This document shows positions 9,109 through 16,712 of a stretch of DNA of 64,000 nucleotides, in pieces (the stretch's first letter is position 1; each line of letters opens with the position of its first letter). The position numbers and the translations under genes were made by a program. The DNA lies in NCBI GenBank assembly GCA_050951005.1, contig JBMNIP010000002.1, forward strand, positions 434,001-498,000, read 5' to 3'. The stretch is from UMGS1519 sp050951005. GTDB taxonomy: Bacteria; Actinomycetota; Coriobacteriia; Coriobacteriales; Eggerthellaceae. The notes below the pieces were generated by a model. The model did no database searches and had not been told where the DNA came from. It saw only the letters and a list, made by a program, of their open reading frames with translations.

Positions 9109-10363
9109 TGCAAGCCTCTCCGTCGAAGGCCGTCAGGATGGCCCTCAGCTTCAAGTCGATTTCGTCATACTCGCCGGCCGCTTCGCTTCCTCGCACGATG
9201 CCGCAACCGGCGTAGCACCATCCCATCTCCCCATCGAAGACACCGCTGCGGATGGCGACGCTGATCTCGCCGTCTCCCGTGCCGTCGACATATCCTACGG
9301 TTCCGCCGAAGAACCCGCGGTTATAGTCCTCGATCTCACGGATTGCCATAAGCGCCTCTCCCACCGGCGCGCCGGCAAGCGCTGGCGTGGGGCTCAGCTG
9401 CGATGCCAGATCCTCCAGCGTACGACCCTCGAGCATGCAGGCCGATACCGGGGTCATCAGATGCTGTACCTGCCCAGCCTGGACAACCGTCGGCTCGGAG
9501 GGGATGCCGACACCGTAGCAATTGCGGCCCATGACCGAACGCAGGAAGGCCACTACGTGTTCGTGTTCGCGCCGGTTCTTCTCGTCGGCGAAAAGCGCCC
9601 GGGCAAGCGATTCCCGTTCGGAGGCATCCGTGCTGTTGCGGATGGTTCCGGCCAAGCACATGCTCTCCACTTGGGAGCCCCGTTTGCGTACCAGCAGTTC
9701 GGGGGTGCAGCCGCAGAAGAACACATCACCGTAGCGGTACAGGAACACCGTCCCTTGCGCCGGCCCGTCGATCAGATTCACCAGCAGATCCTTCGAGCTG
9801 AACGGATGGGCCGCCACCAGCCGTCGGCGCCGGGAGAGCACGATTTTGCTCAGCCGCCCCGCCGCAATGGCATCGAGGCCCGCTTCCACTTGTCCGCCCC
9901 AAGCATCACGCGAATCGGGCTCAAGCGTATAGGGAATCGTTGCGCGCGTATGCCGCGGCGCTTGGTCGGCATGGCGGGCGAAGCGCCCAACCCGCCCCGG
10001 ATACACGGGACCCAAGCTGTTCACCTGCAAGAATGCGCCCTTCTCGTTTTCGATGAGCACCACTTCAGGAAGCAGCAGGCGAAGACGGGGGAACGCCGAG
10101 AACAGCGGATCGGCAGGTTTGGGGTTTTCCGCATCGAACCGATTGAAGGTGAAGAGCACTGGGGCCGCATCGGGCAGGCCTTCGCATTCGTACTCCATTT
10201 CCTCGCGAGAACCGAGCGCGATGCAGCGGCCCAAACCGAAATAGCGCACCGGACGGTCCTTGCGATAGTAGACGAATTGGTCGGTGAATCCCTTCTGCAG
10301 GATACAGAAGGCATCCAGGGCATCGCCGGGCAACGGACTGGTATGGGTGAATACCTTTGGCAT
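9101..10363 (-). CDS. menF: Isochorismate synthase
   Basis: A 420-residue chorismate-binding enzyme converting chorismate to isochorismate, the first step of the men pathway. Conserved blocks are SKIVLSRRR (with the catalytic lysine), the LAGTIRN segment, the SPTPALAG-like segment and the late RSGVF-to-AGCGIV block that carries metal-binding acids. ATG 10363 follows AAAAGGAAG; an upstream in-frame ATG at 10393 lacks a site. It is the first gene of the men operon, and the 190-bp spacer before it is shared with divergent mscL. menA and menG are not in the window. Confidence 0.93.
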   Translation of the reverse strand: MPKVFTHTSPLPGDALDAFCILQKGFTDQFVYYRKDRPVRYFGLGRCIALGSREEMEYECEGLPDAAPVLFTFNRFDAENPKPADPLFSAFPRLRLLLPEVVLIENEKGAFLQVNSLGPVYPGRVGRFARHADQAPRHTRATIPYTLEPDSRDAWGGQVEAGLDAIAAGRLSKIVLSRRRRLVAAHPFSSKDLLVNLIDGPAQGTVFLYRYGDVFFCGCTPELLVRKRGSQVESMCLAGTIRNSTDASERESLARALFADEKNRREHEHVVAFLRSVMGRNCYGVGIPSEPTVVQAGQVQHLMTPVSACMLEGRTLEDLASQLSPTPALAGAPVGEALMAIREIEDYNRGFFGGTVGYVDGTGDGEISVAIRSGVFDGEMGWCYAGCGIVRGSEAAGEYDEIDLKLRAILTAFDGEACND

Positions 10364-10554
10364 GATCGCTTCCTTTTCGGAGGTTTGGAACAAACGTCTG
10401 ACATGGGCTCATATCAGCGAAAAAAGCACGGGATGACTCCCAATTCAACATCCCCCGCCACTATGTTATCTCCAGTGCTGTATATTCTAATCCATCGGCA
10501 ATTCGCACGTTTCTGCGCGGCGCCGGACCAGAATCATTGAGAAAAGGGGAAACT

Positions 10555-11058
10555 GTGGCAAAGGGCAAAGGTTTTATTGCTGAATTCCGGGAATTCATCG
10601 CACGTGGCAACGTCATGGATCTGGCAGTCGCCGTCGTCATCGGCGCTGCTTTCACGGCAATCGTCAACTCCGTGGTATCCGATTTGATCATGCCGTTGAT
10701 CTCGCTGTTCACCGGCGGCATCGACTTCTCCAGCATGAAGGTGACCATCGGCGAGGGCGCAAACGCCGCCGCTTTTACGTACGGCAATTTCATCAACGCA
10801 TGCATTCAATTCCTGATCATCGCCCTGGTGGTATTCCTGATCGTCAAGGCGGTGAACCGCGCTAAGGAAGCCGCCGAATCGCTGACCAAGCAGGTCACCG
10901 AAGAGGCGCCCACTTGCCCGTTCTGCCTGGAAGAGGTCAAGGTCGGCGCCACCCGCTGCCCTCATTGCGCCGGTTCATTCGATGAGCCCGCCGAGGCCAC
11001 GGTCACGGTTTCCGAGGCAACCCGTCCCTCATTCGGCCACCATAGGGATGCCGAATAG
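10555..11058 (+). CDS. mscL: Large-conductance mechanosensitive channel with zinc-ribbon-like tail
   Basis: A 167-residue MscL. The protein opens at high membrane tension to release solutes after osmotic downshock. Two membrane helices are seen (about residues 15-45 and 75-100) with the usual N-terminal FREFIARGNVMDLAVAVVIG. After the channel core a CPFC...CPHC four-cysteine motif follows, a small zinc-ribbon-like tail found in some MscL proteins. The GTG at 10555 is chosen because AAAAGGGGA lies directly upstream; a TTG at 10537 is in frame without a site. A strong hairpin follows the stop. Confidence 0.95.
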   Translation: MAKGKGFIAEFREFIARGNVMDLAVAVVIGAAFTAIVNSVVSDLIMPLISLFTGGIDFSSMKVTIGEGANAAAFTYGNFINACIQFLIIALVVFLIVKAVNRAKEAAESLTKQVTEEAPTCPFCLEEVKVGATRCPHCAGSFDEPAEATVTVSEATRPSFGHHRDAE

Positions 11059-11083
11059 GCACAGGACATCAGGCAGCGTGACC

Positions 11084-11118
11084 GGAAGGGGGATCGGCTT
11101 GCTGCCGATCCCCCTTCC
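11084..11118 (+). terminator. Hairpin terminator after mscL
   Basis: A perfect 15-bp stem (GGAAGGGGGATCGGC and its complement) with a 5-base loop lies 25 bp after the mscL stop. The T tract is poor. It also stands between two convergent genes, so it may act in both directions. Confidence 0.7.
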
Positions 11119-11165
11119 TTGCCCCCCCTCTGCAAGATGACGGGATGAGATGGTGAACCGATCGT

Positions 11166-11966
11166 TTAGAGCATGGCCCCCATGTCCACGACGATCTCGC
11201 GACCGGTGAATTTCGTTGCCGCTTCGGAATCACCCAGCCAGGTGACCATATTCGTGACGTCGATCGGGTCCAAGAACTTCAATCCGCCCGGATTCTTCTG
11301 GTCCTCGAACATCTCCTGCCAGTTCGCGAAATCCTTGCCCATCGTGGTATTGACGAAATCGACGTAGGCTTGCGTCTCGCACATGGGCGTGCGCACCTTG
11401 GTGGGGCACACCACATTGCAATAGATGGGAAGCCCGCTGTTGCGCAATTCAAGCGCAAGCGTCTTGGTCAGCCCGATGATGCCGAATTTAGTCATGCAGT
11501 AGGTGGCCAGCTTCTCCGTGCCCTTCAGACCCGAAACGCTGGAGATGTTCACGATGCGCCCATAGCCCTGCTTGCGCATATACCGTGCTGCGTACTTGTC
11601 GGTACGCCAAGTGCCCTCCAGGTTCACCGCCAAGGCCTTCTCGACCTGCTCGTCAGTCAGGTCCCACGTATAGTTGAAGTTGATGATGCCCGCATTGGCA
11701 ACGACCACATCCAGTCGCCCCTGCCGCTCCCAGGCAGCAGCGAAAGCGGCCTCCATCTCCGGCGTCGACGTGATGTCGCACTTGATGGCCTGCACCTTTC
11801 CGCCAGCCGCCTCAACCTGGCGGATCGTTTCGGCAAACCGCTCATCGGACGGATCGAGCATGTCCAGAAGCACGCAATCGTATCCCAGCTTTGCGAACTC
11901 GACGGCATGCGTACGGCCCTGCCCCATTGCACCGCCGGTAATGAGAACCACCTTGCGATCGTTCAT
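11166..11966 (-). CDS. Short-chain dehydrogenase/reductase
   Basis: A 266-residue classical SDR that should oxidise or reduce a hydroxyl/keto group with NAD(P)H. The cofactor motif is TGGAMGQGR (residues 10-18), followed by NAG near 90, the catalytic serine in NISSVSG and YCMTK with the catalytic Tyr and Lys near 155. The GQGR form of the glycine motif resembles that of mycofactocin-linked and terpene-alcohol SDRs, but no mycofactocin genes are seen. An acidic residue after beta-2 (LLDML) favours NAD. It is third in an ACT-VOC-SDR operon. The substrate is unknown; a hydroxysteroid or small aromatic alcohol is conceivable but not shown. Confidence 0.88.
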   Translation of the reverse strand: MNDRKVVLITGGAMGQGRTHAVEFAKLGYDCVLLDMLDPSDERFAETIRQVEAAGGKVQAIKCDITSTPEMEAAFAAAWERQGRLDVVVANAGIINFNYTWDLTDEQVEKALAVNLEGTWRTDKYAARYMRKQGYGRIVNISSVSGLKGTEKLATYCMTKFGIIGLTKTLALELRNSGLPIYCNVVCPTKVRTPMCETQAYVDFVNTTMGKDFANWQEMFEDQKNPGGLKFLDPIDVTNMVTWLGDSEAATKFTGREIVVDMGAML

Positions 11967-11982
11967 ATCCTTTCGTCCTTTC

Positions 11983-12453
11983 CTACGCCGTAACGGCTTC
12001 GATGATGAAACCGACCTTATCCAGCGAATCGTAGTACGTGAATTTGTTGCCCGGAGTGACCAGGGACTCGCCCTCCATCCAGATGCCGATGCCCTTTTCG
12101 GCCATCAGACGAGTGACCTCGTCGTTATCCTTCACGTTCCAGCGAAGATGATGCAGGCTGTACTGGCCCATATTCAGATAATCACGCCAGATGGTATCCT
12201 CGGAGCCGATGGGCTCCAGGAATTCGAATTGGATGTTGAAGTAGTTGTAGAAGGCGTTGCGGACCGGCGCATCATGCGTCTGACCGCGATAGAGCACCTT
12301 CTTGTACACGACATCGCCCTCTGAATCGGGCTCCAACCCGAACAGGTCGAGCATTCCCTGGCGGACCTTCGCCATATCTTTGACGATGATACCGACCTGC
12401 ACGATCTCGTTGCCGAGAACCTTGAGCAGCTCCTCATCTTTCACTATTCCCAT
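11983..12453 (-). CDS. VOC (glyoxalase-fold) family protein
   Basis: A 156-residue vicinal-oxygen-chelate protein with two beta-alpha-beta-beta-beta modules: QVGIIVKDMAKVRQGM near residues 19-34 starts the first and SLHHLRWNVKD near 100-110 the second, ending in GFIIEAVTA. The layout recalls methylmalonyl-CoA epimerase and related lyases, which use histidine and glutamate metal ligands; H102/H103 and a late Glu could serve. It lies 16 bp before the SDR gene and 12 bp after the ACT gene. Reaction unknown. Confidence 0.8.
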   Translation of the reverse strand: MGIVKDEELLKVLGNEIVQVGIIVKDMAKVRQGMLDLFGLEPDSEGDVVYKKVLYRGQTHDAPVRNAFYNYFNIQFEFLEPIGSEDTIWRDYLNMGQYSLHHLRWNVKDNDEVTRLMAEKGIGIWMEGESLVTPGNKFTYYDSLDKVGFIIEAVTA

Positions 12454-12465
12454 GTTCTTGCGCTC

Positions 12466-12735
12466 CTAAATCTTGTACATGTATTGGAAGACATCCTCAC
12501 GCTGCAGCTTGATCTGCACACCGAGCTCCTCAGCGGTTTTTGCCAAGCGGTCCTGCACCTCGTTGAAGGAATGCTCTTCCGGCTTCAGCGTTACCATCAT
12601 CGTCATGCTGAACACGTCGCCCAAGATGGTCTGGCTGATATCGTCGATGTTCGCCGAGCAATCCGCCAAGGTGGTGGCGACGCCTGCAACGATGCCGCTT
12701 CTGTCTTTCCCGAGTACCGAGATAACGCAACGCAT
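12466..12735 (-). CDS. ACT domain protein (UPF0237-like)
   Basis: An 89-residue stand-alone ACT domain starting MRCVISVLGKDRSGIVAGV, the usual beginning of the small UPF0237/GcvR-like family that binds an amino acid or other small ligand and regulates a partner. ATG 12735 is chosen because CAGGAAGGAAC precedes it; the open frame to 12837 runs back through a hairpin. It is the first gene of the ACT-VOC-SDR operon and might sense the substrate of the enzymes that follow. Confidence 0.85.
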   Translation of the reverse strand: MRCVISVLGKDRSGIVAGVATTLADCSANIDDISQTILGDVFSMTMMVTLKPEEHSFNEVQDRLAKTAEELGVQIKLQREDVFQYMYKI

Positions 12736-12835
12736 ATAAGTTCCTTCCTGCAGCTTCTGCCCGGCACGAGACGGGCATCGTCCATGTTCTCCGTATGATA
12801 CCGCATGTCGCTCCGGCACATGCCGACGCAAAAGC

Positions 12836-12863
12836 AAAGGCGGCAGGGTAACCTGCCGCCTTT
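12836..12863 (-). terminator. Terminator of the secreted lysine-rich gene
   Basis: A 12-bp perfect stem (AAAGGCGGCAGG with its complement) and a GTAA loop. Minus-strand readout gives TTTGCTTTTG after the stem. It separates the secreted-protein gene from the ACT operon; the plus-strand T run would work too. Confidence 0.8.
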
Positions 12864-12929
12864 TTTCTCACAACATGTACGGATAGCCTCTCAGGCACCT
12901 CACCGTACCTTCAGCCGCATTCCGTCCTC

Positions 12930-13457
12930 TTAGATATTCTGCTTGTAATAGAGCGCTCTGGTCACTTTGCCCTTGCTGTTCGTGATGAAGCTGACGGCTC
13001 CCAGGCTCTTCGGTTTGGTATTGCCATGCTTCTTCGACAGACTCTTCAGCGCCTTGTTGAAGGCTTTCTTGCTGATATGTTTCGTAAGGAAACCGCCGCT
13101 CTTCTTGCTCGCTTTATAGAACTTGCAGTTCTTGGCCAGCTTGAAGCTCTTCGCCTTCTTCATGGAACCCACTTTGCCGTTGGCCTTGACGTTTCCGTAC
13201 TTGCCCTTCTTCAGCACCAGCTTGCCCTTGGAAATCGCCGCCGTCTTCACCGTGGGATACTTGTGCTTGTTCAGGTAATTGACCACGTAGTTCGGACCAT
13301 TATAGACAAGAGCGACCTTAGTGGTCTGGGCTTGGGCGGTGGGCACTGCAGCGGAACCCGCCGGCGCCAATACGCCCATTGCGAACACGAGTGCGATGGC
13401 TGCGCCAAGTGCGGCCGCAACCAGGGACAGACGCCGCTTGAAAATGGAAACTCCCAT
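12930..13457 (-). CDS. Secreted lysine-rich protein, unknown function
   Basis: I do not recognise this 175-residue protein. It starts with a clear signal peptide: KRR near residue 7, a hydrophobic stretch to about 30 and an AQA-type cleavage site near residue 44. The mature part of about 130 residues is very basic (about a quarter lysine), with many Lys-Gly, Lys-Lys and Lys-Ala pairs and a single cysteine. No membrane anchor or sorting signal follows, so it is probably released or held by charge to the wall, teichoic acids or nucleic acid. The gene stands alone with a near-consensus promoter and a strong terminator, suggesting high expression. Confidence 0.8.
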   Translation of the reverse strand: MGVSIFKRRLSLVAAALGAAIALVFAMGVLAPAGSAAVPTAQAQTTKVALVYNGPNYVVNYLNKHKYPTVKTAAISKGKLVLKKGKYGNVKANGKVGSMKKAKSFKLAKNCKFYKASKKSGGFLTKHISKKAFNKALKSLSKKHGNTKPKSLGAVSFITNSKGKVTRALYYKQNI

Positions 13458-13497
13458 GTCTAACCTCCCATAACATAGGTATTTATCAGATACTTAC

Positions 13498-13526
13498 ATT
13501 ATAGGGCAGCCCGTAATGATTATGAA
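13498..13526 (-). promoter_or_regulatory. Near-consensus promoter of the secreted lysine-rich gene
   Basis: Minus strand: -35 TTCATA (13526-13521), a 17-bp spacer and a perfect -10 TATAAT (13503-13498), about 40 bp before the start codon at 13457. A good GGGAGG ribosome site follows. Confidence 0.7.
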
Positions 13527-13542
13527 AGGCACAAGTAAATAT

Positions 13543-14136
13543 TTAATCTGCGAAAATCAGCGACAGCGCCTCTGAGCGCGTAGCCTGGCTGCGCTGGAAG
13601 ATGCCGCGTACGGCGCTGGTCGTGGTGCGCGAACCGGCCTTCTTGATACCGCGCATGCTCATGCACAGATGCTCCGCTTCGATAACCACGATCACGCCCT
13701 GGGGATGCAGCTGCTCGATCAACGTATCCGCCACTTGGGAGGTAAGACGCTCCTGAACCTGCGGACGCTTTGCGAATGTGTCCACCAGACGCGCGAGTTT
13801 CGACAGTCCGCAGATGCGCCCGTCCTTCGCGGGGATATACGCCACGTGGGCCTTCCCGAAGAAGGGCGCCAGATGGTGTTCGCACATGGAGTAGAACGGG
13901 ATGTCACGGACCAGAACCATCTCCTCATGATGCTCATCGAAGGTGGTCTCGAAGAACTCGGCGGGATCCTCATAGAGGCCGGCGAAGCATTCCGCATAGA
14001 GCTTGGCAACGCGCGCCGGGGTCTTCTTCAGCCCTTCGCGGTCGGGATCCTCGCCCACGCCTTCCAGGATCAAGCGCACGCCCTGCTCGATCTTGTCGAT
14101 ATCCATATGCTTCATGCTGTTCTCAATGGTATCCAT
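13543..14136 (-). CDS. folE: GTP cyclohydrolase I
   Basis: A 197-residue type I GTP cyclohydrolase, forming 7,8-dihydroneopterin triphosphate for folate (or queuosine/preQ0) synthesis. The zinc ligands appear as MCEHHLAPFFG near residues 82-92 and EHLCMSMRG near 153-161, and the PARV and SKLARLVD blocks are present. Length is typical. The start at 14136 has AGGG upstream. No other folate gene is adjacent, so its pathway membership is not settled by context. Confidence 0.95.
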   Translation of the reverse strand: MDTIENSMKHMDIDKIEQGVRLILEGVGEDPDREGLKKTPARVAKLYAECFAGLYEDPAEFFETTFDEHHEEMVLVRDIPFYSMCEHHLAPFFGKAHVAYIPAKDGRICGLSKLARLVDTFAKRPQVQERLTSQVADTLIEQLHPQGVIVVIEAEHLCMSMRGIKKAGSRTTTSAVRGIFQRSQATRSEALSLIFAD

Positions 14137-14242
14137 AGATGCCCTATCGTCCTGACTTTGTTACAGGTCGGCATGCCGCCGACCCCGGTTGCCAATGAAT
14201 ACGGTGCCCGAAAGGTATCCGAACGTCGGTATCGGTCCGAGT

Positions 14243-15031
14243 CTAGCCCTTCAGCTCCAGCGCTACCGGGCAATGGTCGCTGCCGAACACCTCATTGTAG
14301 ATGGAGGCGCTCTCCACCTGGTTGCCCAGCTGTTGGCTGACCAGGAAATAGTCGATGCGCCACCCTGCGTTGTTCTCACGCGCATGGAAGCGGTAACTCC
14401 ACCAGGAATAGGCGCCGGCAACGTCGGGATGCAGCAGACGGAAGGTGTCGATGAACCCGGCATCCAACAGCGTCGTGAATTTCCCGCGCTCCTCATCGGA
14501 AAAACCCGCCTTCCCCCGATTGGGGCCGGGATTCTTCAGGTCTATCTCATGATGCGCCACGTTGAAATCGCCGCACATGACCACGGGCTTCGGGTCGGTG
14601 GATTCCACGCCGGCAGGGGTGGTACCCTGTTCCAGCCCCTTGCAGAAATCGCGGAACGCATCGTCCCATGCCATCCTGAAATCGAGACGGGCCAATTCAG
14701 GCTGCGCGTTGGGCGTATAGACATCCACCAACCAGAAGGCGGGGAATTCCAAAGCGCAGATACGCCCCTCGTGGTCGAGGTCTTCGATCCCGAGGCCATG
14801 GACCACCTGCAGCGGCTCTCCTTTGGTGAAAACCGCCGTGCCGGAATACCCCTTCTTCTCGGCATAGCTCCAGTAGGAATGGTAGCCGGGCAGATCCAAG
14901 TCGACCTGCCCTTCCTGGAGCTTGGTCTCCTGTACAGAGAAGATATCGGCATCGATGGCGGCAAACGTGTCCTCGAAGCCCTTCTTCAACGCGGCACGCA
15001 AGCCGTTGACGTTCCACGAAACCAGGCGCAT
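14243..15031 (-). CDS. xth: Exodeoxyribonuclease III
   Basis: A 262-residue AP endonuclease/3'-5' exonuclease that repairs abasic sites. Catalytic motifs are WNVNGLRA near residue 6, QETKL near 34, GDFNVAH near 155 and the late GSDHCPVALEL (about residue 250). It begins 2 bp after the stop of the upstream membrane-protein gene, so the two are probably co-transcribed. Confidence 0.95.
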   Translation of the reverse strand: MRLVSWNVNGLRAALKKGFEDTFAAIDADIFSVQETKLQEGQVDLDLPGYHSYWSYAEKKGYSGTAVFTKGEPLQVVHGLGIEDLDHEGRICALEFPAFWLVDVYTPNAQPELARLDFRMAWDDAFRDFCKGLEQGTTPAGVESTDPKPVVMCGDFNVAHHEIDLKNPGPNRGKAGFSDEERGKFTTLLDAGFIDTFRLLHPDVAGAYSWWSYRFHARENNAGWRIDYFLVSQQLGNQVESASIYNEVFGSDHCPVALELKG

Positions 15032-15033
15032 GG

Positions 15034-15732
15034 CTATTTGCTCTTCTTCTTCGAACCGGCGATATTGGCGGCCTTCTTGCGCTCTTCCTCACGCTGTTTC
15101 TCGGCCGCCTTGTTGCGCAGACGGCTCTGCTCGCGGGCGTTGACCTTCTCCTGCTTCTGCTGCACGCGCGCCTTGACGGCATCTTCCTGCGCGTACTGAC
15201 GGGCGCGTTTCTCCTCGGCGCGCTTCTTGGCCTTTTCCCGTCCTTCGGCGCGTTCTTCCTTGCCGTAATGGATGCCGAGCACACGGCCCAGGGGACGCTG
15301 CTTGGCATATGAGATCCAGATGCCTACCCCGATGACCGCAAACGGGATGATCCACAGGATGACGACGATGTAGGGATTAGGCGGATAGACCGAGTATTGG
15401 TAGGCGATGGCCACGAACAGGAACACGAACGACAGCATGACCATACGACGGCGCCACGTCTCCCATTTTATGTACTGCTGTTCCAGTTCCTTCTCGCGGG
15501 CACGCGGACCCAAGGACTCGAAATGCTCCTCTTCAAGGCGCTTGCGCTCGGCACGTGAGACGTGCTCTTCTTTCTGCTTGCGCTTGTCCTTCTTCTTGTT
15601 CCGGGGATCTGTGCCCCTCGTGCTTTCGCCCGCATGCGCTTTCGGCTTGGCGGATGCCGCGCTCTTACGCGTTCGGCCGGCCTTGCGACCCTCCACCGTC
15701 TCGCGTTCATTCAGGGGATTACGTCGTGTCAT
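15034..15732 (-). CDS. Charged coiled-coil membrane protein, unknown function
   Basis: A 232-residue protein I cannot assign. The first 95 residues are dominated by Lys, Arg and Glu and likely form a coiled coil; two adjacent membrane helices follow (about 97-115 and 120-143), then another strongly charged segment of about 85 residues (repeats of EE, KK, RR and AE). Both charged ends would lie on the cytoplasmic side. It is directly upstream of exonuclease III. The basic ends could bind nucleic acid or ribosomes, but this is conjecture. Confidence 0.75.
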   Translation of the reverse strand: MTRRNPLNERETVEGRKAGRTRKSAASAKPKAHAGESTRGTDPRNKKKDKRKQKEEHVSRAERKRLEEEHFESLGPRAREKELEQQYIKWETWRRRMVMLSFVFLFVAIAYQYSVYPPNPYIVVILWIIPFAVIGVGIWISYAKQRPLGRVLGIHYGKEERAEGREKAKKRAEEKRARQYAQEDAVKARVQQKQEKVNAREQSRLRNKAAEKQREEERKKAANIAGSKKKSK

Positions 15733-15792
15733 GTGTTGGCTTTCTAACTCTGTGCTTTCACGCGCCCAAGCAGCACGCGTTCTTCCTACAAC

Positions 15793-15818
15793 GGCCGGCC
15801 TTCTCGAATCGGCTGGCC
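15793..15818 (-). terminator. Weak hairpin after purC
   Basis: GGCCGGCC and GGCTGGCC pair across a 10-base loop downstream of the purC stop, without a clear T tract. Possible terminator. Confidence 0.35.
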
Positions 15819-15839
15819 TCCATCACCCGGCAACAGATG

Positions 15840-16712
15840 CTAGGCGCTGAATTTCTTTCCCGTGATCTTCTCGTAGGCAGCGATGTACTTCTCGCTCGTC
15901 TTCTGGATGACCTCGGCCGGCAGATGCGGAGGATTGCCCGTCCGATCCCAGTTGGCATTCAGCCAATTGCGCACGTACTGCTTATCGAAGCTCGGCTGCT
16001 CCTGCCCCACTTGGTATTCGTCGGCCGGCCAGAAGCGGCTGGAATCCGGGGTCAGGACCTCGTCTGCCAGGATCAGCTTGCCGTCGATGGTGCCGAATTC
16101 GAATTTCGTATCGGCAATGATGATGCCGCGCTGGGCAGCATGGTTTGCCGCGATCTCGTAGATCTTGATAGCGGCATCGCGCAGATCCGTCGCCGCCTCA
16201 TCCCCCACGATCTTTGCCATCGTGGCGAAATCGATGTTCTCGTCGTGACCCCCGACCTCGGCTTTCGTAGACGGGGTGAAGATGGTCTGGGGAATCTTGC
16301 TACCGTTCTCCAGGCCGGACGGCAGCTTGATGCCGCAAACCGTGCCGGACTTCTGGTATTCCTTCAGGCCGCTACCCGTCAGATAGCCGCGGACGATGCA
16401 CTCGATGGGATACATGTTGCACCGACGCACCAGCATGAAGCGCCCATCCAGATATTCGACATAGGGCTTGAACTTCTCGGGAAGGTCCGCCGTATCGGTG
16501 GAGATCAGGTGGTTCTCGATGACGCCGTCCAGCAAATCGAACCAGAACACGGACAGCTGGGTGAGCACCTTGCCCTTGTTCGGAATCTCGTCGGGCAGGA
16601 TATAGTCGAAGGCGGAGATGCGGTCGCTGGCTACCACCAACAGCCGATCGCCCAAGTCGTACATATCGCGGACTTTGCCCTGCGAATCGGGCTTGATGTC
16701 GATCTTATTCAT
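15840..16712 (-). CDS. purC: SAICAR synthetase
   Basis: A 290-residue phosphoribosylaminoimidazole-succinocarboxamide synthase, step 8 of purine synthesis. It has GKVRDMYDLGDRLLVVASDRISAFD at the N-terminus, ECIVRGYLTGSG near residue 100, and the late DEVLTPDSSRFW block typical of the longer PurC type. ATG 16712 follows GAGAGGAAA. Its start overlaps the end of the histidine kinase gene by 8 bp, an unusual coupling of purine synthesis to a two-component operon. Confidence 0.95.
   Translation of the reverse strand: MNKIDIKPDSQGKVRDMYDLGDRLLVVASDRISAFDYILPDEIPNKGKVLTQLSVFWFDLLDGVIENHLISTDTADLPEKFKPYVEYLDGRFMLVRRCNMYPIECIVRGYLTGSGLKEYQKSGTVCGIKLPSGLENGSKIPQTIFTPSTKAEVGGHDENIDFATMAKIVGDEAATDLRDAAIKIYEIAANHAAQRGIIIADTKFEFGTIDGKLILADEVLTPDSSRFWPADEYQVGQEQPSFDKQYVRNWLNANWDRTGNPPHLPAEVIQKTSEKYIAAYEKITGKKFSA

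Noticed and set aside
7270..9264. 664-codon open frame opposite menD
   Set aside because: menD is clearly real; the antisense frame has no ribosome site, crosses gene borders and is compositionally odd.
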